From JBCDJG01 sp038748065 (GTDB taxonomy: Bacteria; Pseudomonadota; Gammaproteobacteria; Pseudomonadales; Halieaceae): DNA of 44,665 bases. The notes beneath the pieces were generated by a model that had not been told where the DNA came from, ran no database searches, and was given only the letters and a program-made list of their open reading frames with translations. The stretch spans positions 1-44,665 of the forward strand of contig JBCDJG010000041.1 of the NCBI GenBank assembly GCA_038748065.1. The letters are read 5' to 3'. How positions within the stretch are numbered: position 1 is the first letter of the stretch; the number at the start of each line of letters is the position of its first letter. Positions 7,303 to 14,959 of the stretch are shown here, piece by piece. The position numbers and the translations under genes are program-made.

Positions 7303-9021
7303 ATGCGACAACTTCTTCAGGCCTACCGTCGACAGCTGGCGAACTACGATTCGCTCCTGGCCTACTCCCTGTTGGGGCTGGTCGGCGGCATCGCTTCAGG
7401 GTTGATTGTGCTCGCCTTTGAGCTGGCCATCCAGGAGACCGCGAGGCTGTGGGGCGTTGCCGGCGGTGAGGATTTCGAGTCACTGCCACGCTGGCTTCTG
7501 TTCGCCCTTCCGGTGAGTGGAGCCATTGCACTGGGCGCCGTTTTTTCCATGCTGCAGCCCGAGGATCGCGAGATCGGTATCGTTCATGTGCTGTCGCGCA
7601 TGCATTCCCACTACGGTGCCTTGCCACTGCGCAACGCCATCGTACAGTTCGTCGGCGGCGCCTTCGCGCTGGCAACAGGGCAGTCAGGTGGTCGCGAGGG
7701 CCCCGGTGTGCATCTCGGCGGCGCCATCAACAGCCAGCTGGGCCAACACCTCGGGCTGCCTAATAACAGCCTCAGGGTCCTGATCGCCTGCGGCACAGCA
7801 GGAGGCATCGCCGCAGCCTTCGGCACGCCCCTGGCGGGTGTTATTTTCGCCATGGAGGTAATTGTTGCCGAATATACCGTGGTGGGCTTCCTGCCCGTCA
7901 TGCTGGCCGCCGTATCGGCGTCGGTCATCAGCCGCTATTTCGCCAAGGGTGGCGTCATGCTGGCCATACCCGAGGTTGCACCAGTCACACTGCCGGAAAT
8001 GCCACTGGTAATTGGCCTTGGCCTGGCCTGCGGCCTTGCGGTTACCCTGTTCATCTATCTACTGCGCCTGACCTCGCGGCTTTCACACTGGCCTGTGATG
8101 CTGCGTTTCGCGCTGGGCGGCCTGCTTACTGGTGCACTGGCGCTGGAAGTTCCTCACGTGTTAGGCATCGGCTACGACAGCCTGGCCCAGGTACTGCGCG
8201 GAGAACTGGCCTGGAGCCTGCTGCTGGCGCTGGCCGCCTGCAAACTGCTGTGTACCGCGGTCAGCTGTGGCGTAGGCATGCCCATTGGGCTGATTGGTCC
8301 CAACTTACTGATTGGCGCCTGCCTGGGCGGCCTGGCAGGCATGGCCGGTGCCGCCTTGCTGCCCGAGACGCCCATCGACGCGACGCTCTACGTGGTCATC
8401 GGAATGGCCGCAGCGATGGGCGCGGTGCTGAACGCACCGCTAGCAGCTATTCTGGCGGCACTGGAGCTAACCGACAGCATCAACATCGGCTTTGCCGCCT
8501 TGCTCGCCATCGTCGCCGCCACCCTCACCAGCCACGGTATTTTTCGCCAGCGGTCTGCCCATCAAACCGCTCTGCGCCAGCTGCAGCGCATGCTACCGGA
8601 CGATCCTCTCAACCAGCTATTACATCGAACAGACGTGACGACCCGCATGGACGCCAGCGTCTCGCGCATCCACGCACTGTTGCCCAAGGCAAGCGCCGAG
8701 CCGCTGCTGATGGCGGCGCCTGCCTGGTGCCTCGTCAGTCGAGAGGGAGAGGACCTGTATCTGGTGCAGGGCGGTGAACTCTCGGATTGGCTTAGAGCAC
8801 GCGCACAGGAGGAAGAGGCCGACCTGACGCAGGCGGATATCAGGCGCTGGTCAGTCGCTAACGTGCCCGTGCAGGCAACCCTGCGGCAGGCCCTGGACAT
8901 CATGCGCCGGGACACGGTAGAGGCCGTTTGCGTTTATGGTCGTGGACGTGGCGGCGAACGCCTTTTGCAGGGCGTGGTCACACGCGACAGCATCGAAAAA
9001 TTCACCCTGGCCAATCTGTAG
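7303..9021 (+). CDS. ClC-family chloride channel/transporter with C-terminal CBS region
   Basis: Membrane chloride channel or Cl-/H+ exchanger. The 572-residue protein has many hydrophobic helices up to about residue 410 and then a cytoplasmic CBS-containing tail. The GREGP motif places the gating glutamate at E132. The pore helix around CGTAGGIAAAFGTPLAGVIFAME is well conserved. The usual GSGIP loop reads EIGIV, and GxFxP reads GLIGP, so selectivity may differ from E. coli ClcA. The ATG at 7303 is the first start that precedes helix A; the frame extends upstream into antisense argC. It is followed 8 bp later by hemJ. Confidence 0.92.
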   Translation: MRQLLQAYRRQLANYDSLLAYSLLGLVGGIASGLIVLAFELAIQETARLWGVAGGEDFESLPRWLLFALPVSGAIALGAVFSMLQPEDREIGIVHVLSRMHSHYGALPLRNAIVQFVGGAFALATGQSGGREGPGVHLGGAINSQLGQHLGLPNNSLRVLIACGTAGGIAAAFGTPLAGVIFAMEVIVAEYTVVGFLPVMLAAVSASVISRYFAKGGVMLAIPEVAPVTLPEMPLVIGLGLACGLAVTLFIYLLRLTSRLSHWPVMLRFALGGLLTGALALEVPHVLGIGYDSLAQVLRGELAWSLLLALAACKLLCTAVSCGVGMPIGLIGPNLLIGACLGGLAGMAGAALLPETPIDATLYVVIGMAAAMGAVLNAPLAAILAALELTDSINIGFAALLAIVAATLTSHGIFRQRSAHQTALRQLQRMLPDDPLNQLLHRTDVTTRMDASVSRIHALLPKASAEPLLMAAPAWCLVSREGEDLYLVQGGELSDWLRARAQEEEADLTQADIRRWSVANVPVQATLRQALDIMRRDTVEAVCVYGRGRGGERLLQGVVTRDSIEKFTLANL

Positions 9022-9029
9022 GCACCCGC

Positions 9030-9452
9030 ATGTACCTCTGGTTGAAAGCGCTTCACCTCATTTTCGTTGTCTGCTGGTTCGCGGGCCTCTTTTACCTGCC
9101 TCGAATCTTTGTTTACTACGCCGCAAGTGAAGACGCAAAGACGCGGGAAACCCTCGCCATTATGGCGCGCAAGCTCTACCGCTTTGTGACGCCGCTGATG
9201 ATCCTGGCCGTCGTTTTCGGCCTTTGGCTGATACTGTTGAACACCAGCTACTACCTCAGCTCGATCTGGATGTGGCTGAAGCTCGGCGGCGTTGCCTTTT
9301 TGCTTGTCTATCACTGGCAGTGTGGCCGCTATGTGCGCCGCATCAACGACAACACTGACGACCACAGCCACGTGTTCTATCGCTTCTTCAACGAGGTGCC
9401 CGTGGTTTTCCTGTTCGCCATCGTTATACTTGCGGTCCTCAAACCTTTCTAG
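9030..9452 (+). CDS. hemJ: Protoporphyrinogen IX oxidase HemJ (UPF0093/CopD-like)
   Basis: Oxidises protoporphyrinogen IX to protoporphyrin IX in the inner membrane in bacteria that lack HemG/HemY. The 140-residue product starts MYLWLKALHLIFVVCWFAG, the signature N-terminus of HemJ with its conserved histidine (H9). Four transmembrane helices can be seen. The ATG at 9030 is 8 bp after clc. It stands 14 bp before hemL and in the same transcript as hemB, so three haem enzymes are linked here. The older name of the family is DUF/UPF0093. Confidence 0.9.
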   Translation: MYLWLKALHLIFVVCWFAGLFYLPRIFVYYAASEDAKTRETLAIMARKLYRFVTPLMILAVVFGLWLILLNTSYYLSSIWMWLKLGGVAFLLVYHWQCGRYVRRINDNTDDHSHVFYRFFNEVPVVFLFAIVILAVLKPF

Positions 9453-9466
9453 AACCGGACCCTCCA

Positions 9467-10747
9467 ATGCCATCCTCTGAACAGCTTTTTGAACGCGCTC
9501 GCAAGCACATTCCGGGCGGCGTCAACTCCCCGGTGCGCGCCTTCAAGGCCGTCGGCGGCACACCCATTTTTATCGAACACAGCGACGGCGCCTACGTCTA
9601 CGACAGCGAAGGCAAACGCTACATCGATTACGTTTTATCCTGGGGCCCCATGGTTATGGGGCACAATCACCCCGCCGTCCGCGAGGCAGTCGTCAAGCAG
9701 AGCGAAAAAGGGCTCAGCTACGGCGCACCCACGGCACAGGAGACCGACTTCGCTGACCGCATCTGCGAAATCATGCCGGGCATGGACATGGTGCGGCTCG
9801 TCAACTCTGGCACCGAAGCCACCATGAGCGCTATTCGGCTCGCGCGTGGCTACACCGGGCGAGACAAGATCATCAAGTTCGAGGGCTGCTACCACGGGCA
9901 CTCCGACTCGCTCCTGGTTAAAGCGGGCTCAGGCGCACTAACGCTTGGCGTTCCCAGTTCACCGGGCGTGCCAGCTGCACTGGCAGACCATACCGTAACC
10001 CTGACCTACAACGATGCCGAAGGCGTGCGCCAGGCCTTTGCCGAGATCGGAGAGCAGGTGGCCTGTGTCATCGTCGAGCCGGTGGCCGGCAATATGAGTT
10101 GCATCCCGCCGCAGCCGGGCTTCCTGGAAACCCTGCGCAGCTGCTGCGACGAGAGCGGCGCGGTACTCATACTGGATGAGGTGATGACGGGCTTTCGCTT
10201 TGGCCTGGCAGGCGCTCAAGGCTACTACGGCATCGATGCGGACCTCACCACCCTGGGCAAGATCCTCGGTGGAGGGATGCCGCTCGGCGCTTTCGGCGGT
10301 AAGCGCGACATCATGGAGCAGATTGCCCCACTCGGGCCGGTCTACCAGGCCGGCACCTTGTCGGGCAACCCGATTGCAGTGGCCGCAGGTATGACGGCTC
10401 TCGAGCTGATCTCAGCGCCCGGCTTCTACGAGCCGCTATTTGCGGCTACGGCCAAACTGACCGCCGGCATGCGTGAGGCCGCTGATCGTGCCGGCGTGCC
10501 GTTCACCACCAATCACACCGGCACCATGTTCGGCGCCTTCTTCACCAGCGAGCCGGAAGTCATGAACTACGCCCAGGTGATGGCATGCGACACCGCGACA
10601 TTCAACCACTTCTTCCATAAAATGCTGGAAGCTGGTGTGTACCTGGCGCCGGCCTCCTACGAGGCCGGCTTTATGTCCAGCGCCCACAGCGATGAGGATA
10701 TCGAGCACACCGTCGCAGCCGCCGCAGAGGCCTTCGCCAGCCTCTAG
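9467..10747 (+). CDS. hemL: Glutamate-1-semialdehyde 2,1-aminomutase
   Basis: Makes 5-aminolevulinate from glutamate-1-semialdehyde in the C5 haem pathway; PLP-dependent, cytoplasmic. The 426-residue protein starts with FERARKHIPGGVNSPVRAF. It has the PLP pocket NSGTEATMSAIRLARG and the Schiff-base lysine K265 in TTLGKILGGGMPLGA, the same number as in E. coli. It lies between hemJ and hemB in one operon, so the first steps and a late step of haem synthesis are grouped. Confidence 0.98.
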   Translation: MPSSEQLFERARKHIPGGVNSPVRAFKAVGGTPIFIEHSDGAYVYDSEGKRYIDYVLSWGPMVMGHNHPAVREAVVKQSEKGLSYGAPTAQETDFADRICEIMPGMDMVRLVNSGTEATMSAIRLARGYTGRDKIIKFEGCYHGHSDSLLVKAGSGALTLGVPSSPGVPAALADHTVTLTYNDAEGVRQAFAEIGEQVACVIVEPVAGNMSCIPPQPGFLETLRSCCDESGAVLILDEVMTGFRFGLAGAQGYYGIDADLTTLGKILGGGMPLGAFGGKRDIMEQIAPLGPVYQAGTLSGNPIAVAAGMTALELISAPGFYEPLFAATAKLTAGMREAADRAGVPFTTNHTGTMFGAFFTSEPEVMNYAQVMACDTATFNHFFHKMLEAGVYLAPASYEAGFMSSAHSDEDIEHTVAAAAEAFASL

Positions 10748-10785
10748 GCTCTGCGACCCAGCCCATTGCGCCCGGAGGACTAGCT

Positions 10786-11793
10786 ATGGCGTTCACTACG
10801 GCACGCGGACCCTTCCCCGTCACGCGTATGCGGCGCCTGCGGGCCCATGAGTTCAGCCGTCGGCTGGTGCGCGAAAGCGCGCTGAGCCCAGCCGACCTGC
10901 TGTACCCGGTCTTTGTGCTGGAGGGCACCGGACAACGCGAAGCGGTGCCCTCAATGCCGGGCGTAGAGCGACTCAGCATAGACCTTCTGGTTGCGGCAGC
11001 GCGCGAGTGGCACGATCTCGGCATCCCTGCGCTCGCCCTTTTCCCGGTTGTTCCAGCAGACAAAAAGAGCCTGATGGCCGAAGAGGCGCACAACGCAGAT
11101 GGCCTCGTGCAGCGCACCGTGCGAGCGCTAAAAGATGCGCTACCTGAGCTTGGGGTTATGACAGACATCGCGCTCGACCCCTACACCACACATGGCCAGG
11201 ACGGCATCATTAACGACGCGTCCTACGTGCTGAACGACCTCACCACGGAAGTCCTCGTCCGCCAGGGCCTGTCCCACGCGGAGGCCGGCGCAGATATCCT
11301 GGCACCCTCAGACATGATGGACGGTCGCATCGGAGCACTGCGAAACGCGCTGGAGTCGAACGGCGATATCAACACATTGATCCTGTCCTACGCGGCTAAA
11401 TACGCCTCCAGCTACTATGGCCCCTTCCGCGATGCGGTGGGCTCAGCGGGCAATATCAAGGGCGGCAACAAGTTCAGTTATCAGATGGATCCCGGCAACA
11501 GCGACGAAGCGCTGCACGAATGCGCACTGGATCTGGCCGAGGGCGCTGACATGGTTATGGTCAAACCCGGCATGCCCTACCTCGACATCGTGCGCCGAGT
11601 GAAGGATGAGTTGCAGGTGCCCACCCTCGCCTACCAGGTCAGCGGCGAATACGCCATGCACATGGCTGCCTTCGAACATGGCTGGCTGGATGCCGACGCC
11701 GTGATGCTCGAATCACTGCTCGCCTTCAAGCGCGCCGGCTGCGACGGCATTCTCACCTACTTTGCCCCGGCCGCCGCCCGAGCCTTGCAGTAA
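10786..11793 (+). CDS. hemB: Delta-aminolevulinic acid dehydratase (porphobilinogen synthase), Mg-type
   Basis: Condenses two aminolevulinate molecules to porphobilinogen. The 335-residue product has both active-site lysines, in SYAAKYAS and VMVKPGMPY. The metal loop reads DIALDPYTTHGQDG, with aspartates where zinc enzymes such as E. coli have cysteines. This is the Pseudomonas-type magnesium form, active without catalytic zinc. The start has a strong GGAGG 8 bases upstream. The next gene begins 4 bp after the stop. Confidence 0.98.
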   Translation: MAFTTARGPFPVTRMRRLRAHEFSRRLVRESALSPADLLYPVFVLEGTGQREAVPSMPGVERLSIDLLVAAAREWHDLGIPALALFPVVPADKKSLMAEEAHNADGLVQRTVRALKDALPELGVMTDIALDPYTTHGQDGIINDASYVLNDLTTEVLVRQGLSHAEAGADILAPSDMMDGRIGALRNALESNGDINTLILSYAAKYASSYYGPFRDAVGSAGNIKGGNKFSYQMDPGNSDEALHECALDLAEGADMVMVKPGMPYLDIVRRVKDELQVPTLAYQVSGEYAMHMAAFEHGWLDADAVMLESLLAFKRAGCDGILTYFAPAAARALQ

Positions 11794-11797
11794 GACC

Positions 11798-12427
11798 ATG
11801 CGCCTGTTGTTGGCCGCCTTTGCGCTCAGCCTTACCGCACAGGGCGCTGTGGCCCAAGAAATCGAGGGCTGCGAATGTCTTTGGCAGGGGCCTTTCGTCG
11901 ACGTCCAGGCCGAAACCGAACTTGTCATCAGTGGCACGGTCGATCGCATCCGCGGCAACGCCGTCGATGTTACCGTCGATCGTCTGCTGCGCGGCGACGA
12001 AGGCCTGCCCGTCATCCGTATATGGATGAAGGCGGCCGATTACTGTCGGCCAGAAGTCGAGCGTTTCCCCATTGGCAGCACCTGGGTCATGGCCCTGCAC
12101 CGCATCGACGAAGTCCCCCCGGGCGGCTTCAACCCTGGCACCCCCAATATCAGCTACGGCCGTGTCGGCGACTATCGCTTGTCCGCCTGTGGCGGCTACT
12201 TCCTCAGCCGCTCCGAGGACCTGGTCAGCGGCAACCTTGTCTCAGGGCCTCGCTGGGACTACGCACCCAAAATGAACCCGATACTGATCGATTTGGTCAG
12301 CGACTTTGTTAACGGTTCTCTATCGGCAGAGGCTTTAACAGAAGCCACCAAGGAAGATCCGGCGCTTCGAGACATGATGCTGGATACAAAGGCTTTTTTG
12401 CGCGGTGACCCGGAACTCGAAGAGTAA
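11798..12427 (+). CDS. Secreted TIMP/netrin-like (NTR, OB-fold) protein
   Basis: Function unknown. The 209-residue protein starts with a clear signal peptide (MRLLLAAFALSLTAQGAVA, cut before Q20). The mature part opens with C25-x-C27, then ETELVISGTV, VDRLLRG, C83, FPIGSTWVMAL and C131. Order and spacing resemble N-TIMP, where C1-C70 and C3-C99 are disulfides; C25-C83 and C27-C131 would be the counterpart. Bacterial CxC secreted proteins of this kind are widespread and unassigned. Unlike TIMP, the first cysteine is not the mature N-terminus: five residues precede it. The ATG at 11798 follows hemB by 4 bp, so it rides on the haem operon. A C-terminal acidic helical tail (about 165-209) is unassigned. 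Confidence 0.7.
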   Translation: MRLLLAAFALSLTAQGAVAQEIEGCECLWQGPFVDVQAETELVISGTVDRIRGNAVDVTVDRLLRGDEGLPVIRIWMKAADYCRPEVERFPIGSTWVMALHRIDEVPPGGFNPGTPNISYGRVGDYRLSACGGYFLSRSEDLVSGNLVSGPRWDYAPKMNPILIDLVSDFVNGSLSAEALTEATKEDPALRDMMLDTKAFLRGDPELEE

Positions 12428-12530
12428 GTTTTTCTTACGTTTGCGCGCCGGACTGGCCCACAAGCTGAATGCAGCTCAATCAGCTCTCCCGGCTCAAGTG
12501 TTCGGTCAGGTCAAGTGATCGATGCAGGGA

Positions 12531-12636
12531 CGGCGGGTGGAATGTTTCCTTCAGGACTGTGTGAGCCATGGATGGCGAGCACAAGCCCCCATGGATGGGT
12601 TCACGGCGGGTCCTGAAGGAAACATTCCATTCGCCG
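12531..12636 (+). repeat. Large intergenic hairpin element (REP-like or structured RNA)
   Basis: Bases 12538-12556 and 12611-12629 are perfect 19-bp inverted repeats. With two G·U pairs (12537/12630 and 12536/12631) the stem extends to 26 bp, 12531-12556 with 12611-12636. The 54-base interior holds two copies of CCATGGATG, and GTGAG/TTCAC arms flank a CCATGG/CCATGG pairing. The wobbles pair only in plus-strand RNA; minus-strand RNA would have A·C mismatches there. It stands between the TIMP-like gene and the convergent NUDIX gene. No T-run follows, so it is not a classic terminator. I recall similar GAGCCATGGATGGC repeats in intergenic DNA of marine gammaproteobacteria, but cannot verify this here. 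Confidence 0.8.
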
Positions 12637-12659
12637 TACCGGTGGTGAAAAAAGAACAA

Positions 12660-13274
12660 CTATCTCCAGCGTTTACGCGAAGGATTAGAGCCCTCGACCA
12701 GGTCCATGAGTTCATCAAGCATCATCAAGGAAAGCCCCCAGATACGGCGCTTGCCGTAGAAATAACAGGGCATCGGAATATCGACGCCTTTGAAGTTCCA
12801 CGTCATTTTTTGACGGTTGTCCGGGTCGAGCAGGAACTCGAGGGGCACCCACACCACCTCGTCCACCTCATAGTTGGGCGTAAACGTCACCTCGCGGTCC
12901 ATACGAAACACGAAAGGTGAGACGATCAGGCCCAGGGTGCTGCGACTGGGCCGCGCGCTAATCTCTGAGAGGCGGCCGATGCAGGGGTCTTCGTCGATAA
13001 GGTCAAGGCCGATCTCCTCGCGCGTTTCGCGCCTGGCGGCCTCGAAACCGCTTGGGTCCTCGGGCTCGAGTCGGCCTCCCGGAAAGGCCATATGGCCCGA
13101 CCAGGGGTCACCGTCGCGCTCGGCGCGTTTGATCATTAGAATGTGCAACTCGCCCTCCCTGACCTGCAGTACCATTGCCACAGCGGCACGCTTACGCAGC
13201 TGTCGGAGGCGCTTGCGCTGGGGCCGGTGTTCAGCCAGGCGGTCTTCTATCAGTTGCAGCAGTGGAATCGGCAA
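12660..13274 (-). CDS. NUDIX hydrolase, probable CoA pyrophosphatase
   Basis: Likely hydrolyses CoA or related nucleotide pyrophosphates. The 204-residue protein has the NUDIX box from GRLEPED to RRETREEIGLD (about 66-90), one residue longer than the standard spacing, as seen in CoA-type NUDIX proteins. The surrounding HMAFPGG and SEISARPSRSTLGLIVSPFVF also fit that branch (NudL/YeaB). The only in-frame start near the right length is a TTG at 13274, with no clear Shine-Dalgarno, so the N-terminus is uncertain. It is divergent from the modF-like gene (93-bp gap). Confidence 0.85.
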   Translation of the reverse strand: MPIPLLQLIEDRLAEHRPQRKRLRQLRKRAAVAMVLQVREGELHILMIKRAERDGDPWSGHMAFPGGRLEPEDPSGFEAARRETREEIGLDLIDEDPCIGRLSEISARPSRSTLGLIVSPFVFRMDREVTFTPNYEVDEVVWVPLEFLLDPDNRQKMTWNFKGVDIPMPCYFYGKRRIWGLSLMMLDELMDLVEGSNPSRKRWR

Positions 13275-13366
13275 AAAGTGATCATCTGTAGCGCGCGCGG
13301 GAGCGTAGAGCCTGCATTAAGCCAGCGGCCTGCGTCGCTGACAAGTCTTGCCACGACGGGATAGAA

Positions 13367-14854
13367 ATGAGCAATTCGACAGTCTTCGCCATGCACGATA
13401 TAGCGCTCGTATACCGCGCGCTGCCCGCGCTCCAGGGGATTAACTGGCGGGTCTCAGAGGGGCAGCAGTGGGCCTGCCTCGGGCCTAACGGCAGCGGTAA
13501 GACGAGCCTGGCACGTGTGCTCAGTGGTCAAGCGAAGCACTTCTCAGGTGAGCTGCAACGCTCGCAGTTGCTGCGCAACGCCGGGGTCGCTTATGTCTGC
13601 TTTGAGGAGCAAAAAGCGCTCTGTGAGCGCGACAAAAAGCTCGACGATTCCGAGTTTCGACGCGATGCCAGCGACCCTGGTACGACCGTCAGGCGCGCTA
13701 TTCTGGGCGATCAGCAGGCATCGGAGGCGTTTCACGATTGGGTCGCGCGTCTGAACATGGCACATATCCTCGATCGAGGCTTGCGCTTCATCTCCACCGG
13801 CGAGATGCGCAAGACGCTACTGGCGCGCGCCATCCTATCGCAGCCCGCCCTGCTGATTCTCGATAGCCCCCTGGACGGCCTGGACAAGGCAAGTCAGGAG
13901 GAACTGCGCGAGATCATCGATGAATTGCTAGCGTCCGAGCAGCAAGTGCTGCTGCTATGTCGGCAGATCGACGATATTCCAGAGCGCGTCACACACATCC
14001 TGGCCTTAGACGGAGGCCAGGTGTTGGGCATGGGCGAGCGCGATACGCTGCTCGCCCAGGCGGATGTTATTGGCCTGATGCGACCGCCGCGTGTGCCCTT
14101 CGCCGCACTCCCGCCGCCGCTACCGAGACCTTACGAGCTACCTGCCGCAGGGCCGCTGCTGAACCTGGCAGGGGTCTGTGTCAGCTATGGCGAGCTTAGC
14201 GTGCTGGACAAGGTGAACTGGCGGATGGAGCGCGGGCAGCATTGGCTGGTCTCCGGGCCAAACGGCTGTGGCAAATCTACGCTTTTAAGCCTGGTGACAG
14301 GCGACAACCACAAAGCCTATGGGCAGGACATCACGCTTTTCGGGCTCCGTCGCGGCTCTGGCGAGTCTGTCTGGGATATCAAGCAGAAGTATGGCCAGGT
14401 GGATACCTTGTTGCACCTCAACTGGGTGCGTGGCATGAAGGTACTCGAAGTGGTGGTGTCGGGCTTTTTCGACACCGTGGGACTCTACGACGACTGGGGA
14501 GATCGGCAGCGTGCCACCGCGCGCGGCTGGCTCGCCGCCCTCGGTCTCGCCGATTACGAACGCGAGAGCTTCGACGCGCTCTCATTTGGCCTGCAGCGCA
14601 TGGTGCTACTGGCGCGCGCCATGGCCAAATCACCGCTGATCCTGCTGCTGGATGAACCCTCGTTGGGTCTGGATGGCCACCATCGCCAGTTGCTGCTGGA
14701 TGCCATTGACCATATCGCGTCCAACTCAGACACCCAGGTGATTTTTGTCAGTCACTCAGCCGGCGAAGTACCCCGCTGCATGACGCATCACCTGGCATTC
14801 AGCCCCAGCGACGACGGATACACTGTGCTTAGCGGGGAACTGAAGCGGCAATGA
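13367..14854 (+). CDS. modF: ModF-like twin ATP-binding ABC protein
   Basis: Soluble protein with two ABC ATPase domains and no membrane part. Role uncertain; E. coli ModF has been linked to molybdate and named photorepair protein PhrA, but this is not settled. The 495 residues hold NBD1 (Walker A GPNGSGKT, about residue 40; signature STGEM) and NBD2 (Walker A GPNGCGKST; signature LSFGLQR; Walker B LLLLDEPSLGLD; switch His in FVSHSAGE). The stretch LLSLVTGDNHKAYGQDITLFG is nearly the E. coli sequence. In NBD1 the catalytic Glu after Walker B is Ser (LLILDSPLDGLD) and the switch His is absent, so only NBD2 looks fully catalytic. No molybdate transporter gene is nearby. Confidence 0.85.
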   Translation: MSNSTVFAMHDIALVYRALPALQGINWRVSEGQQWACLGPNGSGKTSLARVLSGQAKHFSGELQRSQLLRNAGVAYVCFEEQKALCERDKKLDDSEFRRDASDPGTTVRRAILGDQQASEAFHDWVARLNMAHILDRGLRFISTGEMRKTLLARAILSQPALLILDSPLDGLDKASQEELREIIDELLASEQQVLLLCRQIDDIPERVTHILALDGGQVLGMGERDTLLAQADVIGLMRPPRVPFAALPPPLPRPYELPAAGPLLNLAGVCVSYGELSVLDKVNWRMERGQHWLVSGPNGCGKSTLLSLVTGDNHKAYGQDITLFGLRRGSGESVWDIKQKYGQVDTLLHLNWVRGMKVLEVVVSGFFDTVGLYDDWGDRQRATARGWLAALGLADYERESFDALSFGLQRMVLLARAMAKSPLILLLDEPSLGLDGHHRQLLLDAIDHIASNSDTQVIFVSHSAGEVPRCMTHHLAFSPSDDGYTVLSGELKRQ

Positions 14855-14959
14855 CAAGGTCAAAATTTCACCAATCTTAACTTGCTACGGAGCGCGCCGG
14901 GCCCTTATCCTCCCGGCATCTTTAGCGGCTGCCGGGGACGCGGCCGATTCGGAGACATT

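Noticed and set aside
12424..12440. GTAAG-TTTTT-CTTAC as terminator of the haem operon
   Set aside because: A 5-bp AT-rich stem with the T-run in its loop rather than after it is too weak.
12522..12920. 132-codon plus-strand frame over the hairpin and the NUDIX 3' end
   Set aside because: Its first third is translated hairpin repeat and the rest is antisense to the NUDIX gene.
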